A stretch of 64,000 bases of DNA from RGIG4608 sp051867875 (GTDB taxonomy: Bacteria > Bacillota > Clostridia > Oscillospirales > CAG-272): contig JBJDZG010000004.1 of NCBI GenBank assembly GCA_051867875.1, positions 167,376 through 231,375 on the forward strand. The letters are read 5' to 3'. A program made the translations under genes and the position numbers. The notes under the pieces are model-generated. The model saw only the letters and a list, made by a program, of their open reading frames with translations. It had not been told where the DNA came from and did no database searches. Shown piece after piece: positions 8,452 through 16,554 of this stretch; within the stretch, counting starts at the first letter, position 1, and the number at the start of each line of letters is the position of its first letter.

Positions 8452-10443
8452 ATGAACGAAATCGAAAAAAGAATAAAAGAGCTTCGCCGTACCCTTTCAT
8501 ACCACGCAAAACGCTACTACGTCTACGACTCCCCCGAGATATCCGACTTTGAGTACGACAGACTCTACGCGGAGCTCGTCCGACTTGAAGAGGAGCACCC
8601 CGAATACAACGACCCCGCGTCACCGACGAACCGCGTCGGCGGAAAACCTCTCGACAAATTTCAAAAGGTTACACACGCAGTGCCGATGAACTCCCTCTCC
8701 GACGTTTTTTCGTTTGAGGAGATAAAGGATTTTATTGACAGAGTTTCCGCCATAGTTGACAATCCGACCTTTTCGGTTGAGCCGAAAATCGACGGTCTTT
8801 CCGTCGCGCTCACTTACGAGAACGGCTTACTCACAAACGGCGCAACGAGGGGCGACGGCGAGGTCGGCGAGGACGTAACGCAGAATATCAAAACCATAAA
8901 TTCAATTCCCTTGTCGATAGATAAGCCTCTCTCATTTTGCCTTCGAGGTGAGGTATATATGCCGAGGCGCGTTTTCTACGCTCTAAACGACGAGCGTGAG
9001 AAAAGCGGTCAGCCCCTGCTCGCAAATCCGAGAAATGCGGCTGCGGGCTCGCTCCGTCAGCTCGACCCGAAGATTTGTGCGGACAGAAAGCTCGATATCT
9101 TCATTTTCAATCTTCAATTCGGAGATATCTACGGCGACGGACGTACTCCCGTATCGCATACGAATACGCTTGACACAATTCGTGAGCTCGGATTTACGAC
9201 TCTGCGCGACAGAGTTTGCGTTTCTTCCTATGAGGAGATAATCGCCCATATCGAAAAGCTCGGCGAGATGCGCGACAGCCTTCCGTACGATATTGACGGC
9301 GTTGTAATCAAAATAGACAATCTCGCCGACAGAGTTAAGATTGGGGAGGGTACGAACACGCCCAAATGGGCGGTGGCTTACAAATTTCCGCCCGAAGAAA
9401 AGCAGACGAAGCTTCTTGACATAAGTATTGCCGTAGGCAGAACGGGAGTTCTTACTCCGACTGCCATTCTCTCCCCCGTAAGACTCGCGGGAACGAGTGT
9501 GAGCCGTGCAACGCTTCACAATCTCGATTTCATTCGGGAACGCGACATAAAACTCGGCGACACAGTTACCGTCAGAAAAGCGGGCGATATCATTCCCGAG
9601 GTGCTCTGCGCGCACCCGGAGCGGCGCGACGGAAGCGAAATTGAATTTTTTATGCCGTCCGTTTGTCCCTCGTGCGGAGAACCCGTTATAAGAGATGAAA
9701 ACGACGGCGCGGCAATCCGCTGCACGAACGCTTCCTGTCCCGCCCAACTCTCACGAAGCATTGAGCATTTTGCTTCAAAGAACGCTATGAATATTGAAGG
9801 ACTCGGTCCTCAGATAGTGCGCGCACTCCTCCAAAACGGGCTCATCTCCGATGTTTCCGACCTCTATACCTTGACCGTAGAACAGGTTTCGGAAATTGAA
9901 AGAATGGGAAAAAAGAGTGCTCAAAATCTCATAAATTCGATAAACAGTTCAAAAAATGCAGGTCTTGAACGCCTTATTTTCGCGCTCGGTATCCGAAATA
10001 TCGGCGAGGTTGCGGGCGCCGCTCTTGCCGAGAGATACAAAACTCTCGACGCCCTTATGGGAGCGACAGTAGAAGAGCTCTGCGAAATTCAGGATTTCGG
10101 AGAGATTACGGCGAGATGCGTCGTCAATTTCTTCTCGCACCCACAGAGCATAGAGCTTTGTAAAAAGCTAAAAGAACTCGGTCTTAACACGTCCTCTACC
10201 TTCGTACAGAGCGACAGCCGCTTTGAAGGGCTCACCTTCGTGCTTACGGGAACACTTCCCTCGATGAGCCGTGACAAAGCAAGCGAGATGATTAAGTACC
10301 GAGGCGGTAAGGTTTCGGGCTCGGTTTCCTCCAAAACAAGCTACGTTTTAGCGGGTGAGGACGCAGGAAGCAAGCTCACGAAAGCTAAGTCGCTCGGTAT
10401 AAATATCATCGACGAAGAAACCTTTCTTAAAATGTGTGAGTAA
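8452..10443 (+). CDS. ligA: NAD-dependent DNA ligase LigA
   Basis: The 663-residue enzyme seals nicks during replication and repair using NAD+. Domains run in the usual order. An Ia domain has YYVYDSPEISDFEYD for NMN binding. The adenylation domain has Lys112 in EPKIDG and TRGDGEVGEDVT. An OB fold follows, then a four-cysteine zinc finger beginning CPSCGEPV near residue 403, a helix-hairpin-helix region, and a C-terminal BRCT domain from about residue 590 containing FVLTGTLPSMSR. Length and motifs are complete. GGGAGAAAGAT precedes the start. The stop codon is immediately adjacent to the convergent amidase gene. Confidence 0.97.
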   Translation: MNEIEKRIKELRRTLSYHAKRYYVYDSPEISDFEYDRLYAELVRLEEEHPEYNDPASPTNRVGGKPLDKFQKVTHAVPMNSLSDVFSFEEIKDFIDRVSAIVDNPTFSVEPKIDGLSVALTYENGLLTNGATRGDGEVGEDVTQNIKTINSIPLSIDKPLSFCLRGEVYMPRRVFYALNDEREKSGQPLLANPRNAAAGSLRQLDPKICADRKLDIFIFNLQFGDIYGDGRTPVSHTNTLDTIRELGFTTLRDRVCVSSYEEIIAHIEKLGEMRDSLPYDIDGVVIKIDNLADRVKIGEGTNTPKWAVAYKFPPEEKQTKLLDISIAVGRTGVLTPTAILSPVRLAGTSVSRATLHNLDFIRERDIKLGDTVTVRKAGDIIPEVLCAHPERRDGSEIEFFMPSVCPSCGEPVIRDENDGAAIRCTNASCPAQLSRSIEHFASKNAMNIEGLGPQIVRALLQNGLISDVSDLYTLTVEQVSEIERMGKKSAQNLINSINSSKNAGLERLIFALGIRNIGEVAGAALAERYKTLDALMGATVEELCEIQDFGEITARCVVNFFSHPQSIELCKKLKELGLNTSSTFVQSDSRFEGLTFVLTGTLPSMSRDKASEMIKYRGGKVSGSVSSKTSYVLAGEDAGSKLTKAKSLGINIIDEETFLKMCE

Positions 10444-11007
10444 TCACACACCCGTAAACTGCACTATTCCGTCGTAGATGCCTCTGGCGAAAAGCTCGGG
10501 ATTTTCCGACATAAGCCTTGCATCATAAGGATTAGATATAAAGCCCATTTCTACAAGAACGGCGGGCATTGAGGTCTTTCGCAAGACGTAAAGTCCGGGA
10601 CGCAATACGATTCCGCGATTTCTCAGTCCCGTCGTTCTGTTCAGATTAACCAAAATATCCTCTCCGAGCGCGCTTGCCGTGCTCGGCTCGGAATATACGA
10701 GCGCCTCGCTTCCCGAAACCGACGGGTCGGTTGCAGCATTCGTATGCAGACTGATAAAATAGTCTGCACCGAACCGCTCCGCTTCCTCTACCCTTATACG
10801 CAAGCTGCTCGCATTGGTCGTTCCGAGGCTCGTGTCCTCGGTAGGTCGGGAAAGCCTTACGTCAAAGTTTCCGTTTGCACGCAACAGCTCGGCGAGTAAC
10901 ACGCCGACTTCATAAGTAATATCCTGCTCCACGTATCCGTTTCCCTCTGCACCTGCGTTGGGCGAGGACGGATTGTGGCCTTGGTCTATATAGATTTTTA
11001 TAGCCAT
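10444..11007 (-). CDS. N-acetylmuramoyl-L-alanine amidase (Amidase_3), no signal peptide
   Basis: The zinc amidase cleaves the bond between N-acetylmuramic acid and L-alanine in peptidoglycan. Conserved ligand and catalytic residues are visible: His11 (IDQGH), Glu27 (VEQD), His88 (SLHTNA) and Glu153 (VEMGFISNP). The domain fills the whole 187-residue protein. There is no signal peptide and no SH3, SPOR or cell-wall-binding module, so it would reach its substrate only after lysis or by a non-classical route, as CwlC-like mother-cell amidases do. A longer frame reaches 11037, but GGGGG just before ATG 11007 and the domain edge favour the shorter start. It converges on ligA with no gap. Confidence 0.88.
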   Translation of the reverse strand: MAIKIYIDQGHNPSSPNAGAEGNGYVEQDITYEVGVLLAELLRANGNFDVRLSRPTEDTSLGTTNASSLRIRVEEAERFGADYFISLHTNAATDPSVSGSEALVYSEPSTASALGEDILVNLNRTTGLRNRGIVLRPGLYVLRKTSMPAVLVEMGFISNPYDARLMSENPELFARGIYDGIVQFTGV

Positions 11008-11073
11008 AACTACCCCCATTAAATTAGTCAATAACATTATATTATATAAACGAAAATATGTGAAAGGAGCTAT

Positions 11074-11958
11074 ATGAGCAGTATCAAAAATACCGATTCC
11101 GAATACGAAAAGAACAGAATTGAGGACGGCACGCTCTATCTCGTAGCCACGCCCATAGGAAATCTCTCTGACATCAGCGAAAGAGCGGTAAAAGTGCTAA
11201 ACGGGGTGGATTTCGTTGCCGCCGAGGACACGAGAAACTCAATGAAGCTTCTTTCGTATCTCGGAATACAAAAGCCCATGGTTTCCTATTTCGAGCACAA
11301 CAAAAAAGAGAGAGGTCAGCTCATCGCCGAAAGGCTGAAAAACGGTGAGAGCTGTGCTCTCATCACCGACGCGGGCACTCCCGCCATCAGCGACCCCGGT
11401 GAGGATATCGTCGCACTGTGCGCCGAACAAAATATTCCCGTGACCTCAATTCCAGGTGCATGTGCAGGTATCGTCGCGCTGACGCTCTCCGCGCTCCCCA
11501 CGGGAAGATTCTGCTTTGAGGGATTTCTCTCTGCCAACAAGGGTGAGCGCCTCGAAAGGCTCGCGGAGCTTGAATCGGAGAGGCGCACGATGATATTCCA
11601 CGAAGCACCGCACAAGCTTAAAGCAACGCTTGAGGATATGAAAAACACCTTCGGCGAGGAGAGAAAAATAGCTCTTTGCCGTGAACTCACAAAAAAAAAT
11701 GAAGAGATAATGCGCCTGACCCTTGGCAAGGCAGTCGCATATTACGGGGAGAACGCTCCGAGGGGCGAATATGTTCTCGTAGTCGAGGGCAAGACAAAAG
11801 CAAATGACAGCGAAAATCTCTTTTGGAGCAATATGAGCATACAACAGCACGTTGATTTCTACATATCGACGGGGCTCTCCAAAATGGACGCGATAAAGCA
11901 GTGCGCCCATGACCGAGGCGTGCACAAAAACATAATATATAAAGAAATCTGTAATTAA
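11074..11958 (+). CDS. rsmI: 16S rRNA (cytidine1402-2'-O)-methyltransferase RsmI
   Basis: RsmI methylates the ribose of C1402 in the decoding centre of 16S rRNA using S-adenosylmethionine. GTLYLVATPIGNLSDIS, AAEDTRN and ITDAGTPAISDPG are the hallmark phrases of this tetrapyrrole-methylase-fold family. The 294-residue length is normal, and the C-terminal helical tail is present. The start has AAAGGAG six bases upstream. It begins a plus-strand run continuing with asd ten bases downstream, a spacing that suggests co-transcription. The divergent amidase starts 66 bp upstream. I could not identify a clear -35 box in that gap. Confidence 0.95.
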   Translation: MSSIKNTDSEYEKNRIEDGTLYLVATPIGNLSDISERAVKVLNGVDFVAAEDTRNSMKLLSYLGIQKPMVSYFEHNKKERGQLIAERLKNGESCALITDAGTPAISDPGEDIVALCAEQNIPVTSIPGACAGIVALTLSALPTGRFCFEGFLSANKGERLERLAELESERRTMIFHEAPHKLKATLEDMKNTFGEERKIALCRELTKKNEEIMRLTLGKAVAYYGENAPRGEYVLVVEGKTKANDSENLFWSNMSIQQHVDFYISTGLSKMDAIKQCAHDRGVHKNIIYKEICN

Positions 11959-11968
11959 GGAGAGCTTT

Positions 11969-13048
11969 ATGAGTATGAAGAAAAGAGTTGGTATAGTAGG
12001 TGCCACGGGCATGGTCGGTCAGAGATTTATCACTCTGCTCGAATCCCACCCCTATTTTGAGGTAACGGCGCTTTTCGCTTCGGCTTCGAGCGCGGGCAAG
12101 ACCTACGCTTCTGCCGTGGGCGACCGCTGGAAGCTTGATTGCCCCATTCCCGAATACGCAAAAAATATGCCTGTCGCAGACGCGCAGGACATTGAATATA
12201 TGAAAGCAAACGTCGATTTCGTTTTCTGTGCAGTCGATATGAAAAAGGACGAGATAAAGGTCCTTGAAGAAAGAATTGCAAAGGCGGAAATTCCCGTCGT
12301 TTCAAACAATTCCGCGAACCGCACGACGCCCGACGTGCCCATGGTTATCCCCGAGATAAACCCCGAACACCTTGATATTATCAAGGCGCAGAGAGAGCGC
12401 CTCGGTACGAAGCGCGGGTTTATCGCGGTAAAGCCCAACTGCTCCATTCAATCCTACGTTCCCGCGCTCACTCCCCTGCTCTGTTTTGAGCCCTACGAGG
12501 TCGTTGCAACGACCTATCAGGCTATTTCGGGCTCGGGCAAGACTTTTGCGCAGTGGCCCGAGATGGTGGACAACATTATTCCCTATATTGCGGGCGAGGA
12601 AGAAAAGAGCGAGCAAGAGCCCTTAAAAGTATGGGGAAAGATTGACGGCGACAGAATAGTAAACACCGACAGCATGAAAATTACTACCCAGTGCCTTCGC
12701 GTGCCCGTAACGGACGGACATACCGCTGCCGTTTTTGTTAAATTCAGAAAGAAACCCACAAAGGGAGAAATTATCAAGGCGTGGACGGACTATTCGGGCG
12801 AGCCCCAAGCTCTCGACCTCCCCCACGCTCCCAAACGGTTCCTAACCTATTTTGAAGAGTCTGACCGCCCGCAAGCGCGTCTTGACCGCGATTTGTACGG
12901 CGGTATGGGAGTTTGCCTCGGCAGACTGCGTGAGGATTCCGTATACGACTACAAATTCGTCGGACTCTCCCACAACACCCTCCGCGGCGCGGCAGGCGGC
13001 GCGGTGCTCATCGCCGAGCTTTTATACAGAAAAGGGTACCTCGACTGA
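11969..13048 (+). CDS. asd: Aspartate-semialdehyde dehydrogenase
   Basis: The enzyme reduces beta-aspartyl phosphate with NADPH to aspartate semialdehyde, the branch point to lysine/diaminopimelate, threonine and methionine. The glycine-rich VGIVGATGMVGQRF opens the Rossmann fold. SNNSANRTTPDVP binds phosphate. KPNCSIQSY carries the catalytic Cys158, and VTDGHTA holds the base. The long insertions and the SNNSANR phrase place it in the archaeal/fungal-type class also found in many Clostridia. The 359-residue protein is complete. AAGGAG precedes the start, and rsmI lies ten bases upstream. Confidence 0.95.
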   Translation: MSMKKRVGIVGATGMVGQRFITLLESHPYFEVTALFASASSAGKTYASAVGDRWKLDCPIPEYAKNMPVADAQDIEYMKANVDFVFCAVDMKKDEIKVLEERIAKAEIPVVSNNSANRTTPDVPMVIPEINPEHLDIIKAQRERLGTKRGFIAVKPNCSIQSYVPALTPLLCFEPYEVVATTYQAISGSGKTFAQWPEMVDNIIPYIAGEEEKSEQEPLKVWGKIDGDRIVNTDSMKITTQCLRVPVTDGHTAAVFVKFRKKPTKGEIIKAWTDYSGEPQALDLPHAPKRFLTYFEESDRPQARLDRDLYGGMGVCLGRLREDSVYDYKFVGLSHNTLRGAAGGAVLIAELLYRKGYLD

Positions 13049-13084
13049 TTAACCTGCTCAAAACGAATGAATAAAGGTGAAAAA

Positions 13085-13345
13085 ATGACGCTAAAACTTG
13101 TTATAGACAGATTTGAGGACGATATTGCCGTCTGTCTTGATTTCGATGACAAAAAATATGAAATAGACCGCGCGCTTCTCCCCGAATTTGAGGAAAAAGA
13201 CGTTTTCAATATTGAGTACGACGGCGGACGTTTCCACTCGCCCGTAAAACTCACAGAAGAAACCGAAGCGAGAAAGAGGGACGTTTCAAACAGGATGAAA
13301 AAGCTCTTTAATATGAGCCGACACACAAAACCGCCGAAAATATGA
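13085..13345 (+). CDS. DUF3006 small protein
   Basis: The 86-residue acidic protein matches the DUF3006 pattern: a short beta segment beginning LVIDRFEDDIAVCL, then a strand around YEIDRALLP, then a charged helix (TEETEARKRDVSNRM). Family members are widespread in Firmicutes and have no known function. An upstream ATG at 13067 exists, but AAAGGTGA is correctly spaced for ATG 13085. Its stop overlaps the start of the next gene (ATGATGA arrangement), so translation of the methyltransferase is probably coupled to it. Confidence 0.75.
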   Translation: MTLKLVIDRFEDDIAVCLDFDDKKYEIDRALLPEFEEKDVFNIEYDGGRFHSPVKLTEETEARKRDVSNRMKKLFNMSRHTKPPKI

Positions 13346-14535
13346 TGAACGATTTTGACTCCAAAATTCACGCCTTTGCACAGGCTATCGTGCTCTGCGC
13401 CAACAGGCAGTTACTCAAAAAAGCGGTATTCTCCAAGTCTGCGGACAAAAATACCGTCAAGACGGTAATAACGCTGAAAAGCATATCGGGCAAGGTCTGC
13501 CTTCAAGCCGAGAGCTTTTACACCGACAACAAGGCAAAGCATGAAAATATCGCTCTTGACGGGGACACCGAGCTTCGTCTGTGCGAGCTTATAAGCTCAT
13601 TTATGCAGGTAAATCTCATTTCAACGGTGGGCGAGAGCGAGTACAAAGCCTCAAAGTCGGGCAAGATAACGCTCATCGGCACGTCCGCGCTCGTATCAAA
13701 AATTGAGGGTACGAGTGATGCACCGAAAGCAGAGATTACGGGCAACAACCAGAAAAAAGACTATATAATAGGCAGTGATGCTCCCTTCCTTTGCTACCTC
13801 GGAGTCAGCGACAAAAACGGGAGAGTCTACGACAAAAGGCAGTCAAAATTCCGCCAGATAAACAAATTCGTTGAGAACGTAAGAGATATATATCATCATC
13901 TGCCCAAAGACGGCGAGCTCGTCGTTTACGACCTCTGCTGCGGGAAGAGCTATCTTTCCTTCGCGGTGTATCACTACCTTAAAAATATTATGGGCAGGGA
14001 CGTCGTAATGTACGGCGTTGACTTGAAGAGCGACGTTATCGACTACTGCAACAAGGTCGCGCGCGAGGTGGGATTTGACACGCTTCACTTCTTCTGCGGA
14101 GATATCACGAAATACGAGTGCGAGAAAAAGCCCGACCTCGTCGTTTCTCTCCACGCCTGCGATATAGCGACGGATATCGTTCTTCAAAAGGCTATGGACG
14201 AGGGAGCAAAGGTGATTTTGTCCACTCCATGCTGTCATCACGAGTTAAATCATACGATAAAATGCGAGCCGCTCGGCTTCGTCACGGAACATTCGATGTT
14301 AAGGCAGAAAATGTGCGACGCGCTCACCGACGCGCTCCGCTTAAAGCTCCTCGAAGCTAATAATTATTCCTGCGTGGCAGTTGAGCTCATCGACCCCGAG
14401 GAAACGCCGAAAAACATTCTTCTCCGCGCCGTCAAAAAGCCCGCAAGTCCCGCAAATCTCAAAAAAGCGCGTGCGGCTATGCAGGAATACGAAAGCGCGA
14501 GAGCCTTTTTACTCGGCGACACAGGTAAAAATTAA
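13342..14535 (+). CDS. Class I SAM-dependent methyltransferase (Methyltransf_32 type)
   Basis: The 397-residue protein has a poorly conserved N-terminal half that may bind substrate or RNA. A Rossmann-like methyltransferase domain follows from about residue 190. DLCCGKSYLSF is motif I for S-adenosylmethionine. VSLHACDIATD is the motif IV region, and LSTPCCHHELNH is the Cys-Cys-His phrase of the Methyltransf_32/GSTCD-like group. Substrates are unknown for bacterial members; RNA modification is a common suggestion. It overlaps the DUF3006 gene and is followed six bases later by the FolC-like gene, so the four genes to 16491 look like one transcript. Confidence 0.8.
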   Translation: MMNDFDSKIHAFAQAIVLCANRQLLKKAVFSKSADKNTVKTVITLKSISGKVCLQAESFYTDNKAKHENIALDGDTELRLCELISSFMQVNLISTVGESEYKASKSGKITLIGTSALVSKIEGTSDAPKAEITGNNQKKDYIIGSDAPFLCYLGVSDKNGRVYDKRQSKFRQINKFVENVRDIYHHLPKDGELVVYDLCCGKSYLSFAVYHYLKNIMGRDVVMYGVDLKSDVIDYCNKVAREVGFDTLHFFCGDITKYECEKKPDLVVSLHACDIATDIVLQKAMDEGAKVILSTPCCHHELNHTIKCEPLGFVTEHSMLRQKMCDALTDALRLKLLEANNYSCVAVELIDPEETPKNILLRAVKKPASPANLKKARAAMQEYESARAFLLGDTGKN

Positions 14536-14541
14536 TACGGT

Positions 14542-15513
14542 ATGACATACAATGAATTAAAAAACCAATTACCGTCGGCATCTGTTCCCGACGAAAGTCC
14601 CGTTTTCGACTTGGTGCCAAAGTGCGTGGAGTCGAAAATCATCTATGCGGTGGGCGCAGGTGCTGCGAATTTTTCAGCGGTTCTTTCGTCAATAATGAAC
14701 GAGGGAAGAGTCGCTCACAGCCGTGCGATATGCTCGCGCTATCTTGAACCGAAGGACAGATTTTTGCTCCGCGGAACGCCGATAGCCGTAAAAAAGCTTC
14801 TCGCAAGTGCGGACAGGCTCACGCAACACAACGGCGGAGTATCGGCAGAGGGACTCTATTTTCTTCTCGCGCTCGACTTACTCGACGCGCAAGATGAGTT
14901 TTTAATAATTGAGGTGTCGGGAGAATTTTATGGGAAAGTCGCGTGCTCCCTGCCCATTTCTCCGTACGCAGTAGTATTTTGCGATGCGGACGCAGTTATC
15001 AAATGCCCCGCGGGCACGCGTGAGGTAATTGCGCTTACGCACGATGACAATTTCGATTACATATCAAGTGCGAGAACTGACGGCGGTGCGCGGATAAGCT
15101 ACACGTCGCAAAACAAGCTCGAAATTATGAGCGTCGGACTTCTCGGCGCGAAGTTTTTCTATAATACCGTGCTCTATGAAAGCTCAATAATTGACCGAAA
15201 CAATATAGAGCTTGCCTGCCTTGCCGTAGAGTGTGCGACGGTGCTTTTCTCACAGTCAAGGCTCACGCTTGCACGCGGAGTCAAAAAGGCGAAGCCTACG
15301 CTTGACCCCGTGCTCCATTCACTCTCTCCGACGGTGCTTCTTAAACTCGGAGATGATAATGTAACGCTACCCAAGGAAAATCGGTTCAAAACCGTTACCG
15401 AGGACAATTTTTCCTCTTTTGTCGGACTTGACGGAGATACAGTCTTTTGCGGAAGCCGTGAATTTCTTGACAGCGTTAAAATGAATCTTAAAAATTTCAG
15501 GAAAAGGAAATAA
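14542..15513 (+). CDS. FolC/Mur-ligase-like protein lacking the P-loop (putative pseudoenzyme)
   Basis: I did not recognise this 323-residue protein at first sight, but its order of segments follows folylpolyglutamate synthase. IIYAVGAGAANFSAVLSSI (about 33-51) stands where FolC has VAGTNGKGS followed by ML-S-IL. HSRAICSRYLEP corresponds to the SPHL region, DRFLLRG to the RI-ING segment, and AEGLYFLLALDLL to the helix before LAVLEVGLGG, here LIIEVSGEFYG (121-131). Near the C-terminus LARGVKKAK and SPTVLLKLGDDN mimic the GRLE and VLLDGAHN region. The Gly-Lys-Ser/Thr of the P-loop and the magnesium ligands are absent, so ATP-dependent ligation is not expected. It could be a degenerate paralogue with a binding or regulatory role. 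It sits between a methyltransferase and a lipoprotein gene. Confidence 0.55.
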   Translation: MTYNELKNQLPSASVPDESPVFDLVPKCVESKIIYAVGAGAANFSAVLSSIMNEGRVAHSRAICSRYLEPKDRFLLRGTPIAVKKLLASADRLTQHNGGVSAEGLYFLLALDLLDAQDEFLIIEVSGEFYGKVACSLPISPYAVVFCDADAVIKCPAGTREVIALTHDDNFDYISSARTDGGARISYTSQNKLEIMSVGLLGAKFFYNTVLYESSIIDRNNIELACLAVECATVLFSQSRLTLARGVKKAKPTLDPVLHSLSPTVLLKLGDDNVTLPKENRFKTVTEDNFSSFVGLDGDTVFCGSREFLDSVKMNLKNFRKRK

Positions 15514-15516
15514 AAA

Positions 15517-16491
15517 ATGAAAATTATCAGAACGACAGCTCTTATTTTTGCCGTTTTGCTCTGCCTTAGCGCGTGCGATATTTTCGCACCTGAAAAGCCA
15601 GCCGAGGACGAAAACGTGATAACAGACCTCAATATGAATACCGATTTTCAGATAACGGACACACTGCCGAACGGCGAGGGCGCTCCGCTCAAGGTAGTGC
15701 TTCTCTTGGGGCAAAGCAACGCCACGGGTTGCTCCATAAACGCTTATCTCAAAGAAAATATCGGAGATGAGCGCTACTCCGTATATGAGAACGGATTTGA
15801 TAACGTCTTGATTAATTACTGCATTGATGACCACAACAATTCAAGCGATGGCGAATTCGTAAAAGTTGACCTTACCTGCGGTGCGTGCGAGGGATTTTTC
15901 GGTCCCGAGGTAGGAATGGCGGAGGTGCTCTCCCGCGCCTACCCTGACGAAAAGGTGATTATTCTCAAATATACTATGTCGGGATACAGTCTTAATTACC
16001 ACTGGCTCTGCAAGTTCCAACGAGGCTCTATCTACAAGGCGTTCAAAATTTTCGTTGATACCTATATGGAATATCTTATCTCAAAGAATTATGACGCTAA
16101 AATCGGCGCCGTATGCTGGATGCAGGGAGAGAGCGACACGACTGAATACAAGGCGAGCAGATACTACGACAATCAGGTGCTTTTTGCTTCGTATATCCGC
16201 GAGGACTTTGCAAAATACGCCGAGGACGGCGGTATTTACTTCATCGACGCGGGCATTTCAAACAGTCCATACTGCCTGCCCTCTTATCCCGAGATAAACG
16301 AGGCGAAGGAGCGTTTTTCAGCTCTCTCCGAACTGAATATTTATTTTTCAACGATAGACCTTGGCTTTACCATACATAAAGAGCCCGAGGGCGACCCCGA
16401 CTGGGGACATTACGACTCGCTTTGTGAGCTTGAGCTTGGTCATGTTTTCGGCGAAAAAATAATTGAAAGTTACGAAAACCGACAAAATTGA
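15517..16491 (+). CDS. Lipoprotein with SGNH/sialate O-acetylesterase-like domain
   Basis: The 324-residue protein has a lipoprotein signal ending in LSAC, with Cys20 as the lipidated residue, then a low-complexity linker. The esterase domain begins near residue 58. LLLGQSNATG carries the nucleophile Ser67 of block I, and CWMQGESDTTEY is the family's later conserved block. A His/Asp pair is supplied by WGHYDS near the C-terminus. This arrangement is typical of carbohydrate esterase family 6 and sialate O-acetylesterases, so it probably removes acetyl groups from glycans at the outer membrane face. It begins three bases after the preceding stop. The true substrate cannot be told from sequence. 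Confidence 0.8.
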   Translation: MKIIRTTALIFAVLLCLSACDIFAPEKPAEDENVITDLNMNTDFQITDTLPNGEGAPLKVVLLLGQSNATGCSINAYLKENIGDERYSVYENGFDNVLINYCIDDHNNSSDGEFVKVDLTCGACEGFFGPEVGMAEVLSRAYPDEKVIILKYTMSGYSLNYHWLCKFQRGSIYKAFKIFVDTYMEYLISKNYDAKIGAVCWMQGESDTTEYKASRYYDNQVLFASYIREDFAKYAEDGGIYFIDAGISNSPYCLPSYPEINEAKERFSALSELNIYFSTIDLGFTIHKEPEGDPDWGHYDSLCELELGHVFGEKIIESYENRQN

Positions 16492-16540
16492 GTTGACAAG
16501 ACACTCGGTTTTTGATACAATAATGTCAACCTTTGGTTGA
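16492..16540 (+). promoter_or_regulatory. Promoter with inverted-repeat operator for the HTH-serine dehydratase gene
   Basis: TTGACA (16493-16498), 17 nt and TACAAT (16516-16521) with an extended TGA form a near-consensus promoter. Just downstream, over the predicted transcription start, lies the perfect inverted repeat TCAACC-TTT-GGTTGA (16526-16540). The -35 region itself reads GTTGACA, the reverse complement of TGTCAAC at 16524-16530. Three copies of one half-site therefore surround the promoter core, as expected for a dimeric XRE repressor. The first gene product carries an XRE domain, so autorepression is my inference. Confidence 0.75.
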
Positions 16541-16554
16541 TTTTTGGAGGGCGT

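Noticed and set aside
10436..10450. Terminator hairpin between ligA and the amidase gene
   Set aside because: TGTGTGA/TCACACA pairs well, but no T run follows on either strand and the bases are coding for both genes.
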